The notes beneath the pieces are model-generated. The model was given only the letters and a program-made list of their open reading frames with translations, was not told where the DNA came from and ran no database searches. The position numbers and the translations under genes are program-made. Positions 8,612-17,377 of a DNA stretch of 64,000 nucleotides are shown in pieces (position 1 is the first letter of the stretch; every line of letters starts with the position of its first letter). Origin of the DNA: Lepidostoma basale (taxonomy: Eukaryota; Arthropoda; Insecta; Trichoptera; Lepidostomatidae); assembly GCA_022606425.2 (NCBI GenBank), contig JAHDVF020001024.1, forward strand, positions 1,426,001 through 1,490,000. The letters are read 5' to 3'.

Positions 8612-9472
8612 ATGATAATAAATCACAATCTAAATGCAATGACAGCTTCGAGGAATACGAAAATCAATGATTCCAGTCTTTCAGGCGATATAGGGAAACT
8701 TTCAAGTGGCCTACGTATTACCAAGGCGGGCGATGATGCATCTGGTTTGGCTGTTTCTGAAAAAATGCGGGCTCAAGTTCGTGGTTTACGCCAAGCATCA
8801 CGTAATGCAGCAGATGGTGTTTCAATGATTCAAACGACTGAAGGATATCTACAGTCAACAACTGATGTGCTACAGCGTATTAGAGAGCTAGCCGTTCAGT
8901 CATCCAATGGTATTTATAGCGATGAAGATAGAATGTATATTCAAGTTGAGGTAAGTGCCTTAGTAGCAGAAATTGATCGGGTAGCCAGTCATGCTCAGTT
9001 TAATGGGATGAATCTTTTGACGGGTCGATTTGCTGCCGATACAGGCAACAACACCGTAACCTCAAGTATGTGGCTTCATATTGGTGCTAACATGGATCAA
9101 AGAGCCCAGGTTTTTATCGGAACGATGACCGCAGAGGCATTGGGACTACGCCAAGTTGGGACGGGTACCATGGTAAGCCTTACGACTCCAGATCAATCGA
9201 ACCAAGCTATTGGTCTGATGGATTCAGCTCTGCAGAGCGTTAACAAGCAACGTGCTGACCTTGGTGCCTATCAAAACCGCCTAGAACTTGCTATCAAGGG
9301 TATTGATATTGGTGCTGAAAACATGCAAGCTAGCGAAAGTCAAATTAGAGACTTGAACATGGCCGAGCAGACTGTTAAGATGACGACTAACCAGGTGTTG
9401 GCACAGGCCGCTGTGGCGATGTTATCACAGGCTAATTCACAAAGTCAAAATGTTTTGCGTCTTTTACAATAG
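8612..9472 (+). CDS. flagellin, FlaB type (first copy)
   Basis: 286 residues, core periplasmic-flagellum filament protein. It starts [10 protein letters not shown] and has the conserved D0/D1 signatures: [53 protein letters not shown], then the C-terminal [24 protein letters not shown] and a coiled C-terminus ending RLLQ. It differs from the copy at 51644-52474 by an insertion (about residues 148-156) and in the D1 junctions. An AGGA-containing GGAGGA lies 11 bases before the ATG. It is a single-gene unit with its own sigma-28-type promoter and terminator. Confidence 0.97.
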   Translation: MIINHNLNAMTASRNTKINDSSLSGDIGKLSSGLRITKAGDDASGLAVSEKMRAQVRGLRQASRNAADGVSMIQTTEGYLQSTTDVLQRIRELAVQSSNGIYSDEDRMYIQVEVSALVAEIDRVASHAQFNGMNLLTGRFAADTGNNTVTSSMWLHIGANMDQRAQVFIGTMTAEALGLRQVGTGTMVSLTTPDQSNQAIGLMDSALQSVNKQRADLGAYQNRLELAIKGIDIGAENMQASESQIRDLNMAEQTVKMTTNQVLAQAAVAMLSQANSQSQNVLRLLQ

Positions 9473-9513
9473 TCTTTTATTATCATTATTTACTAATTAA
9501 TTTTTATTTTATG

Positions 9514-9540
9514 AAAGCCTCCAGAATGGGGGCTTTTTTA
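9514..9540 (+). terminator. rho-independent terminator of the flagellin gene
   Basis: AAAGCCTCC, loop AGAA, then TGGGGGCTTT followed by a T run. It ends the flagellin unit 42 bases past its stop. Confidence 0.88.
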
Positions 9541-9696
9541 TATATTAATGGCTACTCTGCTGTCTTGTTGCTATTTATCTACTTAGTTTCTTTTTTTTAC
9601 TAAATATTGACATTAAAGTAAAAATAGATCATTTAAAGTTGCTAATTTAGAAAATTATTGTTACTTTTTAGAAGTACTAGAGGAGATATTTTAGAT

Positions 9697-11154
9697 ATGA
9701 AAAGTATGATGTTGTATGGCAGCCTATTAATAGGCTGTATGGCGATGCTAATAGCATGTAAACAGCCATCTAATAATGTTGAGAAGAAAGATCTGACATT
9801 TGAGCTAGAGGTGGCTAAGCTTTTTACCACACCTAGTCAGCTAGAGTTGACTGTCGAGATTAGTAGAGGATCTGATATTGTGCCACCGCTTTATATCAGC
9901 CCCTATGATAGCGATAAGATGGAGGCAAGTTTTAATGATGATTTTACTCTACTGAATGTTGTTGCAAAGTCAGAAGGGGTAGAGGAGATTAAATTAACAG
10001 ATTCAAATGGTATTAGCAGTAGCCCCGTTACGATTGTCATTGACCAACGCGATTTAACGCTAGCGATTAGCCCAGATCAGTATGAGTTGAAGATGGGTAA
10101 AAGCCATTTTTTTGATATTACAAAGGGAGCTGATATTAACTTTGATGAGCTAACGGTATCGGGTGACCAATATGTAAGCGCAAAGTTAATCGGTGAAAAG
10201 ATAGAGGTCACGGCTAACGCTGTTGGTAGTGGTAGAGTAACACTAAATAATAGCGAAGGGGTAAGTGCTAGTCTAACGGTTACCGTTATGCCACTTCATA
10301 AAAAAATTAGCATTACTCCCTCTGATAGTATCCTTAGGGTGGGTGATGCAGCGATTTATACGGTCAGTCAAGAAGAGGATGGGGGGGAGTTAATTCGATC
10401 AGTAGTGACTGATGGCTCTATTATGCTTATACCACAGAGTAGTCACTCATTTAACGTCATGGCTGTTGCCCCTGGAACCGCAACGTTGCTCTTTACCGAT
10501 AGCACCGATAGCAGTATCACAGCAAGCACGACGATAACAGTGAGAGAGGTTGATAAATATTTGAACATATCACCCAGCCGGATGCTAACTCTTAATGGGA
10601 AGATGTTGCGTAGCACAGGAGCGATGCCTAATCAATCGATTACATTGATTGCGAGCGGGGCAGACATTGAAGAGCCCTTTACTGCTCATGACTATGATAA
10701 AGATGTTATTAGTGTTAAAGCGGTTAATAATATTTTAACAATTAAAGCCGTCGGTAGAGGTAGCTCAACGCTGACGCTAATGGATGCCAATGGCGTTAGG
10801 AGTAATAGTGTTACAATAGATGTTTTAGACATCCTTTTTGTAGGAGAGTCGCCTAGTATCACGGTAAAGGTAGGTGAAAGTAAAAACTTTACCGCCACCA
10901 TCAAGGGACAAGATAGTGATCTGTTCGATTCTACCTTAGCAAGCTACTGGACTAAAGGGAATCTATTGGTGAGTAACCGTACTCTAAGTGACGCTCATGC
11001 TGATGGCACACGACTGTTTAGTATGGATATTACAGGAGTGACTCCTACGACCCATGCTGATACTCGATATGTTTTTCGATCAATTAACAAAGCAGGAACC
11101 GATAGAAATGTTAACCTAGCCGAACTTTATGTTAAGGTTATCCCCGCCGACTAA
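9697..11154 (+). CDS. lipoprotein with bacterial Ig-like repeats
   Basis: 485 residues from the ATG at 9697, which has AGGAG at 9681-9685; a TTG further upstream is less likely. Lipobox LIAC gives Cys at about residue 22. The mature part is a chain of roughly 85-residue beta-sandwich units, each with the BIG2-like plan of a strand, 'V/L-x-V-G-x-S/K' and an ending such as GSGRVTLNNSEG or GRGSSTLTLMDANG. Such proteins are surface or periplasmic adhesin-like; target unknown. A seven-base G run (10381-10387) lies in the coding part. It stands alone between two terminators. Confidence 0.85.
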   Translation: MKSMMLYGSLLIGCMAMLIACKQPSNNVEKKDLTFELEVAKLFTTPSQLELTVEISRGSDIVPPLYISPYDSDKMEASFNDDFTLLNVVAKSEGVEEIKLTDSNGISSSPVTIVIDQRDLTLAISPDQYELKMGKSHFFDITKGADINFDELTVSGDQYVSAKLIGEKIEVTANAVGSGRVTLNNSEGVSASLTVTVMPLHKKISITPSDSILRVGDAAIYTVSQEEDGGELIRSVVTDGSIMLIPQSSHSFNVMAVAPGTATLLFTDSTDSSITASTTITVREVDKYLNISPSRMLTLNGKMLRSTGAMPNQSITLIASGADIEEPFTAHDYDKDVISVKAVNNILTIKAVGRGSSTLTLMDANGVRSNSVTIDVLDILFVGESPSITVKVGESKNFTATIKGQDSDLFDSTLASYWTKGNLLVSNRTLSDAHADGTRLFSMDITGVTPTTHADTRYVFRSINKAGTDRNVNLAELYVKVIPAD

Positions 11155-11201
11155 GGATGAGCTCAAAGAGGTAACAGCCTTAAAATTTAACTAAATTAGA
11201 G

Positions 11202-11230
11202 AAAGAGGTTATTGAATAGCCTCTTTTTTT
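11202..11230 (+). terminator. rho-independent terminator after the Ig-like lipoprotein
   Basis: AAAGAGG, about 10-base loop region with further pairing (TTATT/GAATA), CCTCTTT, then a T run. The same DNA also carries the -35 element of the mazG promoter. Confidence 0.82.
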
Positions 11231-11240
11231 ACTTTATACT
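11212..11240 (+). promoter_or_regulatory. sigma-70 type promoter giving a leaderless mazG mRNA
   Basis: TTGAAT at 11212-11217, 17-base spacer, TATACT at 11235-11240. Predicted start 11247, one base before the ATG at 11248. No Shine-Dalgarno precedes that ATG. Confidence 0.65.
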
Positions 11241-11247
11241 CTCACCT

Positions 11248-12042
11248 ATGATGAATAAACGAGGCATTACTGAAGAGTTTAAAAACTTATATACTACAAT
11301 CTTACATTTGCGTTCTGATGAGGGATGTCCTTGGGATAGGGCTCAAAGCCCTACATCACTGACCCAGCATCTCATCGAAGAGAGCTATGAGTTAATTGAT
11401 GCTATTAATAACAACGACATAGCTAACATAGCAGAAGAGATTGGCGACCTCTATTTAGTTATAACAATGATCGCCTCAATATTTGAAGAAGATGGCCACT
11501 TTACGGTAGCCGATAGTCTTAAAGATATTAACAGTAAAATTATTAGACGCCATCCTCATGTTTTTGGTGAGGCTAAAAGCCAAAGCCCCCAAGAAAGTTT
11601 AGCTATTTGGCAAGAGCAAAAAATAGCTGAAGGGAAGAGTGCTCCATTAACCTTTGACCGGTTAGGGCGGGGGCTACCTCCTTTAGAAAAAGCAGTTAAA
11701 ATTGAAAAAAAAATGATGAAAATTGGCTACAGCTTTGATAATAATATTGAAAAAGCCTTGTCTAAGGTTGATGAAGAGCTTGCCGAGCTGAAAATTGAGA
11801 TTAGAGCAGGGGATCATCAGAAGAGCATTGATGAAATGGGGGATCTATTTTTAACCCTTGTGATGCTCTGTGAGCAGGCCGGTATTAATCCTAGTGATGC
11901 TATTAATGGAGCCAACACCAAGGTTATCAGAAGGATGGACTTTGTTGAAAAGGAACTTACTAAAGAAGGACTACCGCTTGAGCCTGCCTATGCCTCTAAA
12001 ATGGAGGAGGCTTGGCAGAGGGCGAAAGAGGCGGGGCTTTAA
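11248..12042 (+). CDS. mazG: nucleoside triphosphate pyrophosphohydrolase MazG
   Basis: 264 residues, the double-domain length. Hydrolyses NTPs to NMP and PPi, cleaning non-canonical nucleotides and in E. coli lowering (p)ppGpp. Seen: EGCPWDRAQSPTSL, LIEESYELIDAI, EEIGDLYLVI and the RRHPHVFG signature, then a second weaker helical copy (DEELAELKIEI, DEMGDLFLTLV). I start at 11248 because the promoter predicts a transcript starting there; an in-frame TTG at 11212 lies inside the -35 element. prfA follows after 33 bases. Confidence 0.94.
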   Translation: MMNKRGITEEFKNLYTTILHLRSDEGCPWDRAQSPTSLTQHLIEESYELIDAINNNDIANIAEEIGDLYLVITMIASIFEEDGHFTVADSLKDINSKIIRRHPHVFGEAKSQSPQESLAIWQEQKIAEGKSAPLTFDRLGRGLPPLEKAVKIEKKMMKIGYSFDNNIEKALSKVDEELAELKIEIRAGDHQKSIDEMGDLFLTLVMLCEQAGINPSDAINGANTKVIRRMDFVEKELTKEGLPLEPAYASKMEEAWQRAKEAGL

Positions 12043-12075
12043 TCTTTTTTCAAAAAAAAATAAAATGGATGACCT

Positions 12076-13155
12076 ATGCAAAAAATTGAAGAGAAGATTG
12101 CTATTTTTTTAAATCGTTATAATGAGCTAAGTAAGCAGTTAAGCGACCCTGATATTGTCAAGGATATGAAAAAGTATCGTAGTTTAAGCCAAGAGTTTTC
12201 TACTACCGAGCACATTGTCTCCTCCTATAGGCAATATAAAGAGAGCGAAGAGTCGCTAAGTAAGGCGATGATCTATGCTAAAAGTGAGGTTGATGCTGAG
12301 CTTAAGAGCATGGCTGAAGAGGAGGTAGCTGAGCTGAAAGAGGCTGTTGCCAAGCAAAAAAGTGCTTTAAAACTCATTCTTATTCCACCTGATCCCCTCG
12401 ATGGTAAAAATGTCATCATGGAGATTAGAGCAGGAACGGGGGGGGAGGAGGCTGGCCTCTTTGCGGCCGATCTTTATCGTATGTATAGTCGCTATGCTGA
12501 GAAAAAGGGTTGGAAGGTAGAGCTGGTTGACCTTAATGAAAGCGAGATTGGTGGCTTTAGAGAGGTTATTTTTGAGATTACTGGTAGCGGTGTCTATGGT
12601 AAAATGCGTTATGAATCTGGGGCACATCGTGTTCAGCGGGTACCAGTGACCGAGAGCAGCGGGCGTATTCAGACGAGTGCCGCAACAGTTGCGGTTCTAC
12701 CTGAGGCCGAGGAGACCGATATTGAGATCCGAAGAGAGGATCTACGGATCGATACCTACCGTGCCAGTGGTGCCGGTGGGCAGCATATCAACAAAACCGA
12801 TAGTGCTGTGCGCATTACCCATCTACCAACGGGGGTGGTTGTGGCCATGCAAGATAGCCGCAGTCAACTTAAAAACAGAGAGAAGGCGATGAGTATCCTA
12901 CGTAGTCGTCTCTTTGAGGCCGAGAACGATAAAAAAAATAAGGAACGCAGTGATGAACGCAAGGGGCAGGTAGGCAGTGGTGACCGAAGTGAGAGGATTA
13001 GAACTTATAACTACCCTCAAGGGCGATTAACCGATCATCGCATCAATTTAACCCTGTACAAGCTGGATCAAATCATGCAGGGCGACCTTGATGAGGTGGT
13101 TGAGGCTTTGGCGATGGCCGCCCATGGACCCGATGATACAGGCGAATCATCATAG
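12076..13155 (+). CDS. prfA: peptide chain release factor 1
   Basis: 359 residues. Reads UAA/UAG stop codons and triggers peptide release. Seen: the codon-reading P-V-T in [11 protein letters not shown] (RF1 class; RF2 has SPF), the universal GGQ in [18 protein letters not shown] near residue 235, and the C-terminal [20 protein letters not shown]. An eight-base G run (12438-12445) encodes part of the conserved AGTGGEEA. The usual prmC methyltransferase neighbour is absent; mazG lies upstream and copA downstream. Confidence 0.97.
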   Translation: MQKIEEKIAIFLNRYNELSKQLSDPDIVKDMKKYRSLSQEFSTTEHIVSSYRQYKESEESLSKAMIYAKSEVDAELKSMAEEEVAELKEAVAKQKSALKLILIPPDPLDGKNVIMEIRAGTGGEEAGLFAADLYRMYSRYAEKKGWKVELVDLNESEIGGFREVIFEITGSGVYGKMRYESGAHRVQRVPVTESSGRIQTSAATVAVLPEAEETDIEIRREDLRIDTYRASGAGGQHINKTDSAVRITHLPTGVVVAMQDSRSQLKNREKAMSILRSRLFEAENDKKNKERSDERKGQVGSGDRSERIRTYNYPQGRLTDHRINLTLYKLDQIMQGDLDEVVEALAMAAHGPDDTGESS

Positions 13156-13181
13156 AGGATTCGTAGAAAAAGGGAAGAGTA

Positions 13182-15395
13182 ATGAAAAAAAGTAGCTATT
13201 CTATTAGTGGGATGACTTGTGCCTCGTGTGCTAGCGCTATTGAACGTGCGGTGAAGAGGGTTGAAGGTGTTACCGATGTCTCGGTAAATTTAGCGACAGA
13301 AAGCCTGTCGCTCTATCTGCATCAAGCAAGCCAACAGCAGGTGTGCCTAGCGGTAGAAAAGGCTGGCTTTAAGGTTATTCTTAATAGGAAAAGTGATGAT
13401 GAGAGGCAAAAAGATGCTAATAAACGAGCAAAAGAGTTTATCCTCTCTGCATGCTTTACGGTGGCTCTGCTCTATGTGGCGATGGGGAGCATGATGGCTC
13501 TACCCTTACCCTCCCTTTTTGATAGTCATCTCCATCCCCTCAACTTTGCCTACCTACAGATTGTGCTATTGCTACCAACACTATGGGCCGGACGCCATTT
13601 CTACAGTAGAGGAGTTGCAGCGATGCTGCACCGTGCGGCCAATATGGATAGCCTTGTGTCCATGGGTACGAGTGCCGCCATTATTTATAGTGTTTTTTCG
13701 ATGTTGCAGTATCAAAAGGGTAACGATTTAATGCTCCATCAGCTCTATTTTGAGACGGCATCAGTGATCATCACCCTTATTTTACTTGGTAAGCTGCTAG
13801 AAAGCAGGGCGAAGGGCAAGACAACTGAAGCAATAAAAAAGTTGATGGCTTTAAAACCTGAAGGAGCTACCGTCGTTACGGCTGAGGGGCAGCTATTTTT
13901 TAAAGCAATTGATAGTATTGAGGTAGGTGATCTTATTAAAGTCATGCCAGGTGAGCGCTTGGCGTTAGATGGTGTGGTGCTCGAGGGAGAAAGCTATATC
14001 GATGAGTCGATGATTAGCGGTGAAAGCCTGCCCGTTGCCAAAAAAAGGGGCGACAAGGTGATTGGTGGCTCCATCAATAGTAATGGTAGCCTCGTTTTCA
14101 AGGTGACCGCCGTGGGTAGTGAGACGCTCTTAAGTCGCATTATTACGATGGTAGCCGAGGCACAGGGCAGTAAAGCCCCCATGGCTGCCTTAGCCGATCG
14201 AGTTTCAGCTATTTTTGTTCCTGTCGTCTTTGCCATCGCCCTTTTAAGCTCTATTGCCTGGCTGCTTGCCGGTAAAGACTTTACCTTTGCCTTTACCGTT
14301 TTTGTTGCCGTACTCACCATTGCCTGCCCCTGTGCCTTGGGGTTAGCCACGCCGGTCTCAATCATGGTTGGTATCGGGAAGGGGGCCGAATATGGTATTT
14401 TAATTAAAGATGGTGCTGCTCTTGAGATGGCTCATCATATTGATAGCTTGGTCTTTGATAAGACGGGGACGATTACCACGGGGCGTGGTGTGCTGACTGA
14501 CATTATTACATGGGGAGGCTATAGCGAGCAAGAGCTGTTACTTTTAGCCGCTTCAGTAGAGCAGCACAGCCCTCATCCCTTTGCCGATGCTATTGTCACT
14601 AAAGCAAGGGGCCTCTCTTTAAAGGAGAGCACGATGTTTGAGGCTCAAAGTGGGCTTGGAGTTAGGGCGATTGTTGAGGATAAAGATATTGTGATGGGCA
14701 ACGAACTTCAAATGGCCCCCTTCTGTGATGAGAAGCAAAAAACAGAGATGAGCGATCAAGGGAGCATCTTAGCCTTGGCGGGTAAAAGCCCCTTCTTTAT
14801 GGCGATTGATGGCAACATTGAGGCACTTTTTGCCTTTGCCGATGAGGCTAAAGCGAGCAGTAAAGAGGCGATTAGCCGCTTGAAAGATTTAGGGTTGACG
14901 ATCTACATGATGAGCGGTGATCATCAAAGCACGGCGATGAGCATTGCATCGACTGTTGGGATAGAGCATGTCATGGCTGGCCTATTGCCTCAAGATAAGG
15001 CAACATCAATTAAAAAACTACAAGAAAACCATTTGCTTGTTGGTATGGTAGGAGATGGTATTAACGATGCACCGGCATTGGCGATTGCTAACCTATCGAT
15101 TGCCATGGGCAGTGGCAGCGATATTGCCATGGAGAGTGCCGGTATTACACTATTGAAAAGTGACTTAGCCGATGTAGAGCGTGCTATTAGCCTATCAAGG
15201 CTCACCATTAAAAACATTAAACAAAATCTTTTTTGGGCCTTTGGCTATAATGTTTTGACGATTCCTGTTGCCTGTGGGTTACTCTATCTTTTTGGTGGTC
15301 CCCTCCTTAACCCGATGCTTGCTGCTGTGGTAATGAGCATTAGTAGCCTATCGGTAGTGCTTAACGCCTTACGAATGAAAAAAATAAAACTATAG
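13182..15395 (+). CDS. copA: copper-translocating P1B-type ATPase
   Basis: 737 residues. Exports Cu(I) (or Ag(I)) across the inner membrane. Domains in order: heavy-metal-associated domain with GMTCASCA at 9-16; membrane helices from about 90; actuator SGES; CPC transport motif in TIACPCALG near 380; phosphorylation DKTGT at about 426; HP motif near 466; hinge GDGINDAP at about 624; final helix pair. There is only one metal-binding domain. 26 bases after prfA, with AGGGAAGAG ahead of the ATG. No copper regulator or chaperone is adjacent. Confidence 0.95.
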   Translation: MKKSSYSISGMTCASCASAIERAVKRVEGVTDVSVNLATESLSLYLHQASQQQVCLAVEKAGFKVILNRKSDDERQKDANKRAKEFILSACFTVALLYVAMGSMMALPLPSLFDSHLHPLNFAYLQIVLLLPTLWAGRHFYSRGVAAMLHRAANMDSLVSMGTSAAIIYSVFSMLQYQKGNDLMLHQLYFETASVIITLILLGKLLESRAKGKTTEAIKKLMALKPEGATVVTAEGQLFFKAIDSIEVGDLIKVMPGERLALDGVVLEGESYIDESMISGESLPVAKKRGDKVIGGSINSNGSLVFKVTAVGSETLLSRIITMVAEAQGSKAPMAALADRVSAIFVPVVFAIALLSSIAWLLAGKDFTFAFTVFVAVLTIACPCALGLATPVSIMVGIGKGAEYGILIKDGAALEMAHHIDSLVFDKTGTITTGRGVLTDIITWGGYSEQELLLLAASVEQHSPHPFADAIVTKARGLSLKESTMFEAQSGLGVRAIVEDKDIVMGNELQMAPFCDEKQKTEMSDQGSILALAGKSPFFMAIDGNIEALFAFADEAKASSKEAISRLKDLGLTIYMMSGDHQSTAMSIASTVGIEHVMAGLLPQDKATSIKKLQENHLLVGMVGDGINDAPALAIANLSIAMGSGSDIAMESAGITLLKSDLADVERAISLSRLTIKNIKQNLFWAFGYNVLTIPVACGLLYLFGGPLLNPMLAAVVMSISSLSVVLNALRMKKIKL

Positions 15396-15427
15396 AACAA
15401 TGATAGAGAGGATGATCAGCAAAAATA

Positions 15428-16084
15428 ATGAGCACGAGTGAAGATAATAAAACTGTGACGATTCAATTTATGAAAACGACCTTTAGCCAAAGCTGCCCCA
15501 AATACTATCTTCTACCTAGTGATGATCTTATTGAAATTGCGGTAGCAGGGCGTAGTAATGCCGGTAAATCTACCCTTATCAACCACCTATGCCGACAAAA
15601 TAAGCTGGCTAAAACATCGGGGGTGCCTGGAAAAACACGTGAGATGAATCTATTTAATCTGATCAGTGGTAGTCAAATCGAGGGAAGATTGGTCGATTTA
15701 CCAGGCTATGGCTATGCTAAAGCCAACTTTACGATGCAAAAGCAGTGGCAGGAGGAGCTAAGCCGCTATCTGTTAGAGCGAGAGAACCTAAAGATGCTTG
15801 TTGTTATTATGGATTGTCGCCACCCTTTAACCGATCTCGATCAGTTGACAATCAACCTAGCCGCACGTCGTAACCTACGTCAAATCCTTGTCTTCAATAA
15901 AATTGATAAACTGAACCAAAGTGAAAAATCGAAGCTAAAGAGTATAGCCAATGATGCCTTGGGCAATTGGCCCAATGTACGGGTTTTACTCCATTCATCA
16001 ACGAAGGATATTGGCCGTGATGTGCTTGAGATGATGATTAATGAAGAGGTAAGTATGATGAGGGAAAACAAAATAAATGATTGA
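15428..16084 (+). CDS. engB: ribosome biogenesis GTPase EngB/YsxC
   Basis: 218 residues. Essential-type GTPase in 50S assembly. Seen: G1 GRSNAGKST near residue 41, switch segment TSGVPGKTREMN, G3 DLPGYGYA, G4 NKID, and the EngB-specific FSQSCPKYYLLP at the start. GAGAGGA precedes the ATG. Its stop codon overlaps the -35 element of the promoter for the next gene. Confidence 0.93.
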   Translation: MSTSEDNKTVTIQFMKTTFSQSCPKYYLLPSDDLIEIAVAGRSNAGKSTLINHLCRQNKLAKTSGVPGKTREMNLFNLISGSQIEGRLVDLPGYGYAKANFTMQKQWQEELSRYLLERENLKMLVVIMDCRHPLTDLDQLTINLAARRNLRQILVFNKIDKLNQSEKSKLKSIANDALGNWPNVRVLLHSSTKDIGRDVLEMMINEEVSMMRENKIND

Positions 16085-16109
16085 CAGATTCTATTAATGG
16101 CTTTAAAAT
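16081..16109 (+). promoter_or_regulatory. strong sigma-70 type promoter for the sugar-ABC ATPase
   Basis: TTGACA at 16081-16086 (perfect), 17-base spacer, TAAAAT at 16104-16109. It overlaps the engB stop. The transcript then carries GGGAGG and GGAGGAG (16131-16137) before the ATG, indicating high expression. Confidence 0.82.
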
Positions 16110-16140
16110 AGAGGGAGGAATTAAAATATTGGAGGAGTAA

Positions 16141-17292
16141 ATGGCTCAGGTCAAGCTATTGGATATTACAAAGGTTTATGAGGGTGGCGTTAAAGCCGTT
16201 GATGCAGTCAATATTAATATTAAGGATGAAGAATTTGTTGTCTTGGTAGGGCCATCAGGCTGTGGCAAAAGTACAACGCTACGCATGGTTGCAGGGCTTG
16301 AAGAGATTTCTGGTGGTGGCCTTTACATTGATGGTAAGCGCTGTAACGACCAAGCACCTAAGGATCGTGATATAGCCATGGTATTTCAAAATTATGCTCT
16401 TTATCCCCATATGACTGTTTATGATAATATGGCCTTTGGCCTGAAGATTCGTAAAATAAAGAAAGACGAAATACGACGACGTGTGATGGAGGCTGCTGCA
16501 ATTTTAGATATTGAATCACTGCTTGAGCGTAAACCAAAGGCTCTTTCAGGTGGTCAACGTCAGAGGGTTGCTGTGGGGCGTGCGATTGTGCGTAACCCTA
16601 AGGTCTTTCTTTTTGATGAACCCCTCTCTAATTTGGATGCTAAACTACGGGTGCAGATGAGAGCAGAAATTTCTGCCTTGCATCATCGGTTAAAGGCGAC
16701 CATCATCTACGTAACGCATGATCAAGTTGAGGCTATGACGATGGGTAGTCAGATTGTTGTCATGAAAGGGGGGCATATCCAACAGATTGGAGCTCCTCTG
16801 GATCTTTACAATAACCCTATCAACCGCTTTGTTGCAACCTTTATAGGTAGCCCTCCGATGAATATTATCAATGTGCAGATCAACCATACGCATGAATCTT
16901 TGCTCCTTAGCAGCAAAGATTTAAAGGTGAAAATTCCTCAAAATATGATTGAAACGGTCAAAGGTAATGGAAGAGAGATGCTTCTTTTAGGTGTGCGTGC
17001 TGAAGACCTAATTGTCACCGACGGTGCTCATAGCGAATGCCATCTTGCGGCAACGATTACCGTTGTAGAGCCATTAGGATCGGAGACTCAGCTCTATTTA
17101 AGCATGGGTGAAAGTCAGCTAGTAGCAAAAGTTGCACCCAATCGTGACTATAAGATAGGGGACCAACTAGATCTTACGATTGCAATGGAAAGGCTACATT
17201 TTTTTGATCGAGAAAGTGAGGAATCGATTTTTTACAAAGGGCATTATAATGCGGAAAGATATCGTCAAGAGACACATGAGGGCATGGAATAA
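16141..17292 (+). CDS. sugar ABC transporter ATPase (MsmK/UgpC family)
   Basis: 383 residues, the full MalK-type length. Seen: Walker A GPSGCGKST at 37-45, Q-loop, signature LSGGQRQRVAVGRA near 135, Walker B LFDEPLSNLDAKLR, H-loop VTHDQVEAMT, and a C-terminal regulatory TOBE region. It has its own strong promoter and no permease beside it. The sugar-binding protein and permeases at 21345-24397 lack an ATPase; I infer it energises them and possibly other carbohydrate importers, as MsmX does in Bacillus. Confidence 0.93.
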   Translation: MAQVKLLDITKVYEGGVKAVDAVNINIKDEEFVVLVGPSGCGKSTTLRMVAGLEEISGGGLYIDGKRCNDQAPKDRDIAMVFQNYALYPHMTVYDNMAFGLKIRKIKKDEIRRRVMEAAAILDIESLLERKPKALSGGQRQRVAVGRAIVRNPKVFLFDEPLSNLDAKLRVQMRAEISALHHRLKATIIYVTHDQVEAMTMGSQIVVMKGGHIQQIGAPLDLYNNPINRFVATFIGSPPMNIINVQINHTHESLLLSSKDLKVKIPQNMIETVKGNGREMLLLGVRAEDLIVTDGAHSECHLAATITVVEPLGSETQLYLSMGESQLVAKVAPNRDYKIGDQLDLTIAMERLHFFDRESEESIFYKGHYNAERYRQETHEGME

Positions 17293-17377
17293 TTTTTCTT
17301 AAAAAGGTGACTACTTGTGATGTTTGCTTTTTTTTTTAAAGTATAAGACCGATAAATTAACTGAGGTATTGTATTTT

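Noticed and set aside
9607..9635. TTGACA before the Ig-like lipoprotein as a promoter
   Set aside because: The -35 is perfect but no -10 close to consensus lies at 16-18 bases.
13994..14365. 123-codon minus-strand frame inside copA
   Set aside because: Shadow of the copA coding strand; no ribosome-binding site or family motif.
17348..17355. ACCGATAA resembling the -10 of a sigma-28 promoter before the LysM lipoprotein
   Set aside because: No TAAAGTTT-like -35 lies 11 bases upstream; that position is a T run. The match is probably chance.
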